A stretch of 23,478 nt of DNA from Bacillota bacterium (lineage in GTDB: Bacteria > Bacillota > Clostridia > Lachnospirales > Lachnospiraceae): NCBI GenBank assembly GCA_023392995.1, contig JAEWMZ010000286.1, forward strand, positions 1 through 23,478, given 5' to 3'. The translations under genes and the position numbers were made by a program. The stretch's first letter is position 1; every line of letters begins with the position of its first letter. This document shows positions 9,113 to 16,576 of this stretch, piece after piece. The notes beneath the pieces are model-generated. The model made no database searches, was not told the origin of the DNA, and worked only from the letters and a program-made list of their open reading frames with translations.

Positions 9113-9245
9113 TAGAAATAAAGAAAGAGAGAAATAAATAAAGAAATAAATATACAAATAAACAAAGAAGTAAACAAGGATATAAACAAAAGAATAAATA
9201 TAAGAATATACAAATGAATAAGCAAAAGAATAAACAAAAGAACGA
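9113..9245. repeat. A-rich low-complexity degenerate repeat tract
   Basis: About 130 bases built from AAATAAAT, AAACAAAG and AAGAATAA-type words, with almost no C or T clusters on the plus strand. CAAAAGAATAAA occurs twice, and ATATACAAAT also recurs. It fills most of the gap between the GH95 and chemoreceptor genes. The hydrophobic open frame on the opposite strand (9028-9237) is simply a by-product of this composition. Confidence 0.75.
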
Positions 9246-9299
9246 AGGGGGGATCGGATTCATGCCGGCACCATCAAGGTGATTTGAGCGGTTACAGGC

Positions 9300-11453
9300 A
9301 TGGACTTAATTATGACTAAGAGGAAACAAGTCAGCAATTCCAGGAAAAAGGAAAAGAACCCAATGATGCCATTTAAGAAATTGATCAAGGTAAGGCATAA
9401 GATCCACATGGATAAGAGCGACCATTCAATGCAAAGACGCAGCAGCATTGCAGTTAAGCTGATTCTTTCGTTTCTGATTCCCATCGCCTTTGTCATAACC
9501 ATTGGTGTTGCATCCTATCAGAAAGCCTCAAGCTCTATTATAAAGAATTACGAAGAATCCAGCCTACAGGCAATTAAGATGACCAGTGAGTATATGAATT
9601 TTGGCTTTGGGGTGGTGGAGTCAAAGGGAGTTCAGTACATTAACGATTCGAATATCAAGAAGTATTTCAGTGGTGTAAATAGTATAACAGAAGCTGCAAA
9701 GTACAAGACAAATATTAAGGATAAACTGCTTTCGGAGCAGGTGTCGGATTCCCTTATTGAGAATATTCATATCCTTTCGGATAAAGTTGCACCCTTGAGT
9801 ACGGGAAGCAAAATAGAGGAGAATATGTATTCCTCCTTTATAGCCACCGAGGGCGGCAGCAAGCTGTCAGAGAAAAGGGACGCAAAATACTGGATTGGCA
9901 GTAATGAATATCTGGACAGTGCCATAGGCTTGGACACGCAGAGATATGCTTTTCGCTATGTATGCGGGGATTCCATGTCCAATGCCTGCGTTATCTTTGA
10001 TATTAGCACCTCGGCCATAGAGGACATACTTGCTAATTTGGATTTTGGTCAAGGAAGTATTGTTGAATTTATAACAGCGGACGAAAGGGAGCTGGTAAAA
10101 TCCGAAGATGATATAACGGAGCTTTCTCTAAGGACGGAAGAGTTTTATCAGCAGGCAATACAAGAGGAGCTGTCAGATGTCAGCAAAATGGTCATCTTTG
10201 AAGGTAAGGATTATCTCTTCCTCAGCTCAAAAATTGGTACTACGGGCGCCGTAGTTTGCGCCCTGATCCCGGAGACAAACATTCTGGAGCAGGTGAACGG
10301 TGTTAAGCATTTATCTATTTTATTAGTAGTGATATCCTGTGTTATTGCAATAATCATCGGTGCGGGAGTTGCCTCCGGAATCCAGCGCGTAATAAGGTAT
10401 GTTATTGCAGAACTGGAGCGGGTCTCCCGGGGGGATCTAACGATTAAGCTTAAAGTACGAAACAAGGATGAATTTGGTGTACTTGCGAAGGGGATTAATG
10501 ATACAATAGACAATATGAGAGTATTGTTGGAGCGGGTAAGAGCGCAAAGCACCTCAGTTATGGAATCCTCTGATCAGGTAATGGCTTCCACAGAAGTGAT
10601 ATCGAATGCAACCCGTGGGATTTCTGATTCCATGAATGAAATTCAGTCAGGTATTACCCAGCAAGCCCAGGATGCCGAGAGCTGTCTGAGCCAGATGGAT
10701 ATTTTATCGGGGAAGATACAGACGGTAAGTGGTAAGACAAGAGAGATTATGGGCATTGCTTCAGATACCAAGGATAGTGTTGTATCTGGTATTGATTCTA
10801 TGGCAGCACTAAAGGGAAAGGCGAGAGAAACCTCCCAAATTACAGAACAGGTGATTCACAAGATTGAGACGCTGGATAGTAAGTCCAAATCCATTGGTAA
10901 GATTGTAGAGACAATTAACCAGATTGCGGTGCAAACCAACCTGCTTTCCTTGAATGCTTCCATTGAAGCTGCTCGTGCAGGAGAAGCCGGAAAAGGCTTC
11001 ACCGTGGTTGCAGAGGAGATCAGAAAGCTGGCAGATCAGTCGGTTCATGCGGTAAAAGAGATTGAGGCTTTGATTCAGGAGATCCAGATACAGACAAGGG
11101 ACACGGTAGTAATCGCGAATGAGGCGGACAGCATAGTGACAGAGCAGGAACTGGCAGTAAAGAATACGGAGACATCGTTGAAGGCATTAAGTCAGAATGT
11201 TGAAAGATTGGTTACAAATGTTGATATGATAACAGATAGCATTCTAAACATCGATGCGGCCAGAGCCGGCACGCTATCTGCCATTGAAAACATTTCGGCG
11301 GTTTCCCAGCAGACGGCAGCAGCGACAATGTCGGTGAATGAGACAACACAGGAACAAAGGAAAGCGGTTTTGTCCCTTAATACCTTATCAAAAGAACTGG
11401 ATGAGAACGCTCAGGCGCTGGAAAATGTAGTTCTTCAGTTTACGCTGGATTAA
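9300..11453 (+). CDS. Methyl-accepting chemotaxis protein with extracellular Cache-type sensor
   Basis: Membrane chemoreceptor (717 residues) that signals through CheA/CheW. A basic N-terminus (residues 1-48) precedes the first membrane helix (about 51-72, LILSFLIPIAFVITIGV). An extracellular sensor of about 260 residues follows, looking like a double Cache domain. The second helix is about 338-360 (LLVVISCVIAIIIGAG), then HAMP (about 361-412) and a long cytoplasmic signalling coiled coil. The coil holds the highly conserved hairpin tip, beginning NQIAVQTNLLSLNASIEAAR (from residue 540) and continuing to EEIRKLADQS. The start is uncertain: ATG 9300 has a weak ribosome binding site, while ATG 9363 has a purine-rich AAAAAGGAAAAG upstream. 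Its place beside a sugar-utilisation operon suggests, but does not prove, that it senses a related sugar or its binding protein. Confidence 0.93.
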   Translation: MDLIMTKRKQVSNSRKKEKNPMMPFKKLIKVRHKIHMDKSDHSMQRRSSIAVKLILSFLIPIAFVITIGVASYQKASSSIIKNYEESSLQAIKMTSEYMNFGFGVVESKGVQYINDSNIKKYFSGVNSITEAAKYKTNIKDKLLSEQVSDSLIENIHILSDKVAPLSTGSKIEENMYSSFIATEGGSKLSEKRDAKYWIGSNEYLDSAIGLDTQRYAFRYVCGDSMSNACVIFDISTSAIEDILANLDFGQGSIVEFITADERELVKSEDDITELSLRTEEFYQQAIQEELSDVSKMVIFEGKDYLFLSSKIGTTGAVVCALIPETNILEQVNGVKHLSILLVVISCVIAIIIGAGVASGIQRVIRYVIAELERVSRGDLTIKLKVRNKDEFGVLAKGINDTIDNMRVLLERVRAQSTSVMESSDQVMASTEVISNATRGISDSMNEIQSGITQQAQDAESCLSQMDILSGKIQTVSGKTREIMGIASDTKDSVVSGIDSMAALKGKARETSQITEQVIHKIETLDSKSKSIGKIVETINQIAVQTNLLSLNASIEAARAGEAGKGFTVVAEEIRKLADQSVHAVKEIEALIQEIQIQTRDTVVIANEADSIVTEQELAVKNTETSLKALSQNVERLVTNVDMITDSILNIDAARAGTLSAIENISAVSQQTAAATMSVNETTQEQRKAVLSLNTLSKELDENAQALENVVLQFTLD

Positions 11454-11504
11454 TATTACAGGCTGAATACCGTGATTAGGCTATAAGTAGGCAGGAGGCA
11501 TGGA

Positions 11505-11809
11505 ATGGAACGGGTTAGAGTTATTGGAATGGGTAGTATAGGAAGAATGTATTGCGACTATCTTCTGGAAAGCAGGTACAGTAGCTTGGGGTGCTAAAGG
11601 CCTTTGCCGGAAAGATACGAAGAGGCACTCCTTTGATTGCTGAAGGTGTGGAAGGAATTAGAGAGCTTATGCTGTCCAATGCTAATGCTATGTATCTGTC
11701 TAGTTGGCTGGGAAGATCGGTGGAATTGCCCTTTGATGAAGAATTGTTTCTGGAGGAACTAGATAAGCGGCGTAGTGGTTCTGTATATAGGAAAGAAGAA
11801 TTAAAATAA
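11505..11809 (+). pseudogene. Collapsed Gfo/Idh/MocA-family oxidoreductase (large internal deletion plus frame change)
   Basis: A good ribosome binding site (AGGAGG 11493-11498) precedes ATG 11505, and the first 30 codons read VRVIGMGSIGRMYCDYLLES, the start of an NAD(P)-binding Rossmann fold (GxGxxG). This frame stops at 11597. In another frame, from about 11585 to 11809, the sequence reads LKAFAGKIRRGTPLIAEGVE, then an ANAMYLSSWLGRSVELPFDEE segment. This is the usual C-terminus of Gfo/Idh/MocA sugar dehydrogenases. Intact members are roughly 330-390 residues, so some 230-290 codons are missing between the two ends and the frames no longer match. It sits 51 bases after the chemoreceptor gene, in the same orientation. 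The lost enzyme probably oxidised or reduced a sugar or uronate of the same pathway, which is inference. Confidence 0.72.
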
Positions 11810-12196
11810 TAAAAATAGAATTGTGAAAATGCTGTAGCTTACCATATTTCAATGATGTGACCCCACAAAGTCTAACTTTGTGGGGTCACATCATTGTGAA
11901 CTATCCTCCGAAAGGTTAGATTTTAGATCTGATTTTTTGGAGAAGTTTTCAAATCATAGGGTTGTTACAGCTTTTTTATCAGGAGAGGAAGGATCGATTC
12001 GATATCATTATTTGATTTTGGTCGATGGAATGCTTTATGGGATTGAAAAATCATAGCAATTCCATTACAATTATGTAAGATAATGTAAGGATTGAGAAAT
12101 GTTGTAGTGAGAGATTCAGCTGCATATTAAAGAAAAATAATGTGTAATTTACAAAGTATATGCGAGTAGTATGTGGCACCGTAATAGGAGAAAATT
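11810..12196. other. 387-base gene-free stretch with a perfect hairpin and a start-less open frame
   Basis: Holds the perfect hairpin listed separately (11850-11896). After it, a plus-strand frame stays open from 11854 to a TAG at about 12054, without any plausible start. Its end reads HRVVTAFLSGEEGSIRYHYL, continuing to GIEKS, which looks protein-like, so it may be the tail of a decayed gene; I do not recognise it. The remaining 140 bases before the ATPase gene are AT-rich, with no clear promoter. Confidence 0.45.
11850..11896. repeat. Perfect 21-bp inverted repeat (hairpin) without U-tract
   Basis: Arm 11850-11870 is the exact reverse complement of 11876-11896, with a TCTAA loop; the centre is CCCCACAAAG-TCTAA-CTTTGTGGGG. 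No T-run follows on either strand. It could be a bidirectional or factor-dependent terminator, a small repeated palindromic element, or part of an RNA. It lies just after the oxidoreductase pseudogene. Confidence 0.8.
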
Positions 12197-13054
12197 ATGA
12201 TTTACTTAAAAAGCTTTACCTTCCCAACCGCAGAGACGGAACATGGATTTTTTATGGACATACAAAGAACCTGCTATGATTCCTACTATCCGTTTCAGAT
12301 ATTGACAAAGAATGATTTGGACAGGCTGGATTTTGATACCATCACCATATTGTATGGAGGAAATGGTTCCGGCAAATCCACAGCCCTTAATGTGATCGCT
12401 GAGAAAGCTGGAATCTGCCGGGACTCCGTTTATAACAAGTCTAATTTCTTTCCTGACTATGTTAAGCTGTGTAGGATGAATGAAGAAGAGAGCATACCAA
12501 AGAACAGCAGAATTATCACAAGCGATGATGTCTTTGACTATATGCTAAATATCCGTAATCTGAATGAGGGGATTGACTTAAAGCGGGAGGATTTATTTGA
12601 TGAATATCTGGAAGCAAAGTACTCCCACTTTCAAATGAGGTCAATGGCTGATTATGAACAGCTGAAAAAAGTGAATAATTCCAGACGAAAAACCCAGTCG
12701 CGCTTTGTCAGAGGGGAATTAATGGACAATGTCCGGGAGTTTTCCAATGGTGAAAGTGCATTTATCTATTTTACGGAAAAAATCGGTGAGAATGGGCTTT
12801 ATCTGTTGGATGAGCCGGAAAACAGCCTTTCGCCAAAAAGGCAGCTTGAATTGATGAGCTTTCTTGAGGAGTCAGCCAGATTCTTTGGATGCCAATTTAT
12901 CATATCTACGCATTCACCATTCCTGCTTGCCATGCGGGGTGCACGCGTTTATAACCTGGATAAGAATCCGGTTACAATAGAACGCTGGACGGAATTAGAG
13001 AATGTGAGAACTTATTATGATTTTTTTAAGAAGCATGAGAAGGAATTTTTATAA
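12197..13054 (+). CDS. Stand-alone ABC-type/AAA ATPase (AAA_21-like)
   Basis: Soluble ATPase of 285 residues, with all motifs of the ABC/SMC-type nucleotide-binding fold. Walker A is GGNGSGKST (54-62). A signature-like FSNGES is at 182-187, Walker B LYLLDEPE at 201-208, and the switch histidine H239 is in ISTHSP. There are no membrane segments and no adjacent permease, so it is not a transporter ATPase. It belongs to the broad group annotated as AAA family ATPases related to RecF/OLD-type proteins. The region between Walker A and the signature is only about 120 residues, too short for a long coiled-coil arm. Start: ATG with GGAG about 6-9 bases upstream (AATAGGAGAAAATT). No partner nuclease is next to it, so its role is unknown. 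Confidence 0.8.
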   Translation: MIYLKSFTFPTAETEHGFFMDIQRTCYDSYYPFQILTKNDLDRLDFDTITILYGGNGSGKSTALNVIAEKAGICRDSVYNKSNFFPDYVKLCRMNEEESIPKNSRIITSDDVFDYMLNIRNLNEGIDLKREDLFDEYLEAKYSHFQMRSMADYEQLKKVNNSRRKTQSRFVRGELMDNVREFSNGESAFIYFTEKIGENGLYLLDEPENSLSPKRQLELMSFLEESARFFGCQFIISTHSPFLLAMRGARVYNLDKNPVTIERWTELENVRTYYDFFKKHEKEFL

Positions 13055-13226
13055 AAAGAAAGCGTTCGCTATCTATGGGAGTTTGGGAATATCAATTCTT
13101 GCTTTAATTCTTAGGTGAAGACAGTAAAGATGACCGTAAGGAAAGCTAGAAAGATAAGCAATACCTGATAAAATAACTGTAAAGTTCTATTTAGCATAAC
13201 AAATGCAAGATTAGTGAGGATTAGAA

Positions 13227-13706
13227 ATGGATATTGTAAGTATTAAGGCAAATGAAGGCATCGGTAAAATAAAATTAGGAATGGAACGAGAGGAAGTTTA
13301 CAAGGTATTAGGCAAAACGGGGGATCCTAATGCGCAAAGCGAATGGATCGATATCTATCATATTGAATATAGAGCTGGTAAGGTGGTATTTATTGAATTA
13401 GCGAATACATATACAAACGATTATTTTGCGTTATTACATGGTGTAGATGTTTTTCGAACAGAAGCTAAACTATTAGTAAAGTATCTTTCAGAATTTGGAG
13501 ATTACAATACGGCTGATCCAGAACTCGGTTTTTCCTATCACTTTGCGGAATTGGGAGTGGGGTTTTGGAGGCCCGTCATTTTTGAATATGAAATGATAAA
13601 TAACATAAATTTTAGAAATATGATAGAAGAGAATCAACTTGATGAAATAAAACATCTGTATTTTGAATCAGTTTGTGTTTATACAAAGGATTATTATACG
13701 TCTTAG
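13227..13706 (+). CDS. Uncharacterised 159-residue protein
   Basis: I do not recognise a named family. It begins MDIVSIKANEGIGKIKLGME, followed by REEVYKVLG. The pattern G-I-G-x-I-x-L-G-M-x-R-E-E-V-x-x-x-L-G is seen in many small proteins of Firmicutes and in some immunity-type proteins. No signal peptide or membrane segment; acidic and aromatic-rich, soluble by appearance. A weak ribosome binding site (GTGAGGATT) precedes the ATG. The DJ-1/PfpI gene starts 54 bases downstream with its own AAGGAG, so the two may share a transcript. No function is assigned. Confidence 0.7.
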   Translation: MDIVSIKANEGIGKIKLGMEREEVYKVLGKTGDPNAQSEWIDIYHIEYRAGKVVFIELANTYTNDYFALLHGVDVFRTEAKLLVKYLSEFGDYNTADPELGFSYHFAELGVGFWRPVIFEYEMINNINFRNMIEENQLDEIKHLYFESVCVYTKDYYTS

Positions 13707-13760
13707 AATCTTCCTGCAGACTATGGCGCATTTCTATATACTAATTTTAAGGAGTATGTA

Positions 13761-14357
13761 ATGAGGGTAAATATACTGTTGTTTGATAATTTCGAGACTT
13801 TAGATGTATTTGGTCCTGTTGAGATATTAGGTAAAGTGGAAGAGTATGAGCTTAAGTATCTATCTCTAAGGGGAGGACTGATTGTAAGTGCGCAGGGCGT
13901 TTCCATAATGACAGATAAAATAGATCCGGCTGATACAGCTTCAAAAGCTGAAATTTTAGTGGTTCCAGGAGGGAGAGGAACCAGGGCTTTGGTAAGGGAT
14001 GCTGTGTTCTTGGAGCAGTTAATCACGTTGACCACCCATTCGAAGTATTGTCTTTCAATTTGTACAGGTTCCGCATTACTAGCGAGAGCTGGTCTGTTGA
14101 ACGGAAAAAGTGCTACCTCAAATAAGAGGGCATTATCCTGGGTAATGTCAATGAATAAGGATGTAAATTGGATTCAAAGTGCCAGATGGGTTACAGATGA
14201 TAAATATTATTCATCATCAGGGGTTTCAGCAGGAATGGATATGACCCTGGGTTTTATCAAAGACCGCCTTGGCGAACAACGGGCATTAAATATTGCGGAC
14301 TCCATAGAATATGTATGGAATACTGACTGTAGTAAAGATCCCTTTGCTCTTGAATGA
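13761..14357 (+). CDS. DJ-1/PfpI family protein (class I glutamine amidotransferase-like)
   Basis: Cytoplasmic alpha/beta protein of 198 residues from the DJ-1/PfpI superfamily. The N-terminus MRVNILLFDNFETLDVFGPV is the typical first strand with the conserved acidic residue, followed by VVPGGRGTRAL. The nucleophile elbow is SICTGSALLARAGLLNGK, with reactive C101. SNKRALSW and SSSGVSAGMDM follow, as in the isonitrile hydratase/AraC-amidase-like branch, but the C-terminal AraC DNA-binding part is absent, as expected for a stand-alone protein of this length. Start fixed by AAGGAG at 13749-13754. An intrinsic terminator (14452-14475) ends the transcript. Members range from isonitrile hydratases to glyoxalase or chaperone-like proteins, so the reaction is not assigned. 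Confidence 0.88.
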   Translation: MRVNILLFDNFETLDVFGPVEILGKVEEYELKYLSLRGGLIVSAQGVSIMTDKIDPADTASKAEILVVPGGRGTRALVRDAVFLEQLITLTTHSKYCLSICTGSALLARAGLLNGKSATSNKRALSWVMSMNKDVNWIQSARWVTDDKYYSSSGVSAGMDMTLGFIKDRLGEQRALNIADSIEYVWNTDCSKDPFALE

Positions 14358-14449
14358 TTAACAAGAGATAGAATAGGGCATGCTCATTCATTTCCCTAAA
14401 GTTTAGATATCCTTATAGGAAAAGGACTTATATGATTAATAAAGGGTAA

Positions 14450-15178
14450 TCAAGCAGCAGAAGAGCTGCTTTTTTGACCATAACTCGTTCTAACCTTTTT
14501 TAGCTGTGCATCCTTCCTGAATTTAAGAGCACGAAGGACAAAATAGGGCAAGAATATAGCCGAGTAGGTCAGAATGCTAAGTATGGTAGAAGTACCTCTT
14601 ATATTTGCAATAAGTACAATCATAACATGGGCGTAGAGAAGGACATAAAAAGGATATGCCAGCTGCTGCAGCCGTTTCCAGCTGGAAGCCCTCATCCTCT
14701 TTCTTACGCTTCGGAAGGAAGTTATCATTAAAGGCAGCATGATAAGGATTAGAAGGATGGAAATCCAGGTTGCCACTATGTAAGGTGGAGTAAGCTCACC
14801 GGACAGGGTGAACAGGTTTATAAAGTAGTAAATCCCATAATAAATATTGTGACCCAGGGCAAGAATGGAGCCAATAATGGAAATCTCTCCGCGAATCGAT
14901 TTGAGATGATTCACGCCGGGTCGCTTTGAACTAAGAACACCCAGATACATAACAATAGCAAATACAGCAGTGGACAGAGAGCCTCTGGAATATTGCAGCA
15001 CTACGTAATCCATGAACCATTCCGGCCACCATTGGTAGGCATCCATTAAGTAGGAGCCAAAGAGATAGACAACAGAGAAGGTTGTTAGTAAGTAAGAAAG
15101 AACGGGTTTTCTCCGAATCGCTTTATAAAAGATCAGGAAGAAAAGGATGGATGATGCAAGGGAAATAAGAAACAGCAT
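14450..15178 (-). CDS. Ferric-reductase-like / MsrQ-like haem membrane protein
   Basis: Integral membrane protein of 242 residues with about six helices, resembling the ferric reductase-like transmembrane (MsrQ/cytochrome b) superfamily. The segment SIRGEISIIGSILALGHNIY carries a probable haem ligand at H110; WKRLQQLAYPFYVLLYAHVM carries a second at H184. No flavin or NAD-binding domain is attached, so, like MsrQ, it would need a separate electron partner; none is next to it. The start at 15178 has AGGAGG (plus-strand CCTCCT 15185-15190) six bases ahead, and a good promoter lies further upstream (15248-15276). Its last codons overlap the terminator of the converging DJ-1/PfpI gene. The electron acceptor is unknown. 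Confidence 0.75.
   Translation of the reverse strand: MLFLISLASSILFFLIFYKAIRRKPVLSYLLTTFSVVYLFGSYLMDAYQWWPEWFMDYVVLQYSRGSLSTAVFAIVMYLGVLSSKRPGVNHLKSIRGEISIIGSILALGHNIYYGIYYFINLFTLSGELTPPYIVATWISILLILIMLPLMITSFRSVRKRMRASSWKRLQQLAYPFYVLLYAHVMIVLIANIRGTSTILSILTYSAIFLPYFVLRALKFRKDAQLKKVRTSYGQKSSSSAA
14452..14475 (+). terminator. Rho-independent terminator of the DJ-1/PfpI gene
   Basis: Stem AAGCAGC (14452-14458) pairs with GCTGCTT (14465-14471) around an AGAAGA loop and runs into six Ts (14470-14475). It lies inside the 3' end of the converging minus-strand gene, where the same bases encode its final KSSSSAA residues. Confidence 0.8.
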
Positions 15179-15247
15179 AAAGTACCTCCTAGGAAATTGT
15201 TAAGTTAAATATGAAAGCTTTGAGTTAGTTGAATCTAACCAAAAATA

Positions 15248-15276
15248 TATATAACTTATAATGCGTTTTCCGTCAA
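15248..15276 (-). promoter_or_regulatory. Sigma-A-type promoter for the haem membrane protein gene
   Basis: On the minus strand TTGACG (plus 15271-15276) is followed by a 17-base spacer and TATATA (plus 15248-15253), about 70 bases before the ATG. Spacing and -35 box are near consensus. Confidence 0.6.
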
Positions 15277-15433
15277 CACAAAATTGATTGAAACAATACC
15301 TAATGAGATACTTTCTCAGGAAGGGTTCCGCTAAGAAGAAATATAATATGAAACAATTGTAAAATAATAATTAGAGGGGTTAAAAGAGGATTAAGATTAT
15401 AGGAAAAAATATAAAAAAATATTATGTAGCCAC

Positions 15434-15464
15434 TTGACCCTGACGGAACGTAATAGTGTAAAGT
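15434..15464 (+). promoter_or_regulatory. MerR-type promoter with 19-bp spacer and operator
   Basis: TTGACC (15434-15439) and TAAAGT (15459-15464) are 19 bases apart, the over-long spacing typical of promoters that MerR-family proteins activate by DNA distortion. In the spacer an imperfect palindrome, ACCCTGACG-GAA-CGTAATAGT (15437-15457), is centred at 15447. It resembles in layout the operators of TipA/Mta/BltR-type regulators. It lies 31 bases before the MerR start codon, which implies autoregulation. Confidence 0.72.
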
Positions 15465-15495
15465 GAATTTTATCAAAAGCAGGAGGCAGTAATCT

Positions 15496-16341
15496 ATGAG
15501 AACAGTAAAAGAGATTTCCGATATCACAGGTATTAGTGTGCGCACACTTCACTATTATGATGAGATCGGTCTATTTGTACCGACGACCTGCACAGAAGCA
15601 GGATACCGGCTTTATGACGATAAAGCGTTGGAAACCTTACAGCAGATTCTGTTTTTCAGAGAATTTGAGCTGTCCTTAAAGGAGATTAAAGTGATTCTGG
15701 AAAAGCCTGATTTTGATAGAGAAGTTATATTACGCAGTCAAAAGAAAATGCTGGAGTTGAAACGGGAAAGACTCAACCGGTTGATTCTTGGCATGGAAGA
15801 CATTCTGAAAGGAGTGAAGGAAATGGATCAGAACGTAATTAGTAAGAGCGAAATTGAAGAATTGTACCAAACGATGGTGACACAGATGGATTCGAAGCAG
15901 TTGGAGGTATTTGAACAAGAGTACGGTGATTTAGAGCAATTTCATACACATTTTATCAATAGTGCAAGTGATGAAAAGGCACAAGCGAACTTTAGAAAGC
16001 TAATAGAATGGTACGGAGATAAAGCTGTGATGCTGGAAGCAGGTAAGCCGATGGGCTCTGAGGTTATGCAGGCGTATCAGAATCGCATTGATTCAATTAT
16101 GCGCAGACTGGCAGAGAAAAAGGGAAAAGATGTGGCGGCCTTTGAGGTGAAAGCAATCATAGGTGAGTATGATTTTGTTGCAAAACAGTTGTATCAGATG
16201 CCGGATGTAAAGCTGATGCTGCTGGAAATGGCAGAGCTTTACCTTAGTGAAGATAAAATGAAAGCTGCAACCGATGCGCAATACGGAGAAGGAGTAGCGG
16301 AGTATTTTGCAAGGGCATTGAAGGAATTTTATAAGGCTTAA
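15496..16341 (+). CDS. MerR-family transcriptional regulator with TipAS effector domain
   Basis: DNA-binding regulator of 281 residues. The N-terminal winged helix-turn-helix (1-70) is classic MerR: MRTVKEISDITGISVRTLHY, then YDEIGLFVP and AGYRLYDDKALETLQQI. A dimerisation coiled coil follows (about 75-118). The C-terminal 160 residues look like the TipAS antibiotic-recognition domain (WYGDKAVMLEAG, MQAYQNRIDSIMRRLAEKKG, YLSEDKMKAATDAQYGEG, then EYFARALKEFY), a fold that binds thiopeptides or other lipophilic drugs. AGGAGG at 15481-15486 fixes the start. Its own promoter has a 19-bp spacer. The nearby MATE pump would be a natural target, but no matching operator was seen in front of it. Confidence 0.92.
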   Translation: MRTVKEISDITGISVRTLHYYDEIGLFVPTTCTEAGYRLYDDKALETLQQILFFREFELSLKEIKVILEKPDFDREVILRSQKKMLELKRERLNRLILGMEDILKGVKEMDQNVISKSEIEELYQTMVTQMDSKQLEVFEQEYGDLEQFHTHFINSASDEKAQANFRKLIEWYGDKAVMLEAGKPMGSEVMQAYQNRIDSIMRRLAEKKGKDVAAFEVKAIIGEYDFVAKQLYQMPDVKLMLLEMAELYLSEDKMKAATDAQYGEGVAEYFARALKEFYKA

Positions 16342-16361
16342 AGAAACCTTAAGGCTGAAAG

Positions 16362-16408
16362 AAAACGAACCCTTTATCGGTGAAATTTCCGAGGCTGGGT
16401 TCGTTTTT
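16362..16408 (+). terminator. Intrinsic terminator of the MerR gene
   Basis: AAAACGAACCC (16362-16372) pairs with GGGTTCGTTTT (16397-16407), with an inner TCGG/CCGA stem in the loop, and ends in five Ts. It lies 20 bases after the stop codon. Confidence 0.85.
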
Positions 16409-16576
16409 GTGTATTAGTTCTAATCATTATGATTATAAATTTATTCAATAAATATCCTGTGAGTGTATGACTTAATTATAATACAATGAGATAATTACAT
16501 TGACCATGGAAGTCATCTATGAAATGAAGTATAATACAATAAATGCAATCGGGCAGACAACGGGAGGAAACGAAAA

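Larger units (their letters stand above)
15179..15495. other. 317-base divergent promoter region
   Basis: Lies between the minus-strand haem membrane protein gene and the plus-strand MerR gene and holds one promoter for each, listed separately. The leader of the minus-strand gene has a short GTTAG/CTAAC stem (about 15223-15239). The middle (about 15280-15420) is AT-rich, with no other recognisable element. Confidence 0.6.

Noticed and set aside
9028..9237. Very hydrophobic 69-residue frame on the minus strand (L/F/I-rich)
   Set aside because: It is produced by the A-rich repeat tract read on the opposite strand; composition alone explains it.
9262..9282. Mini-frame MPAPSR with a GGGGGG ribosome-binding-like run upstream of the chemoreceptor gene
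   Set aside because: Only six codons; nothing shows that it is translated or regulatory, though it could be a leader peptide.
16477..16540. Two TATAATACAAT copies upstream of the serine hydrolase
   Set aside because: Both look like -10 boxes, but no -35 lies at the right distance (TTGACC at 16500 is 24 bases from the second), so I do not call a promoter.
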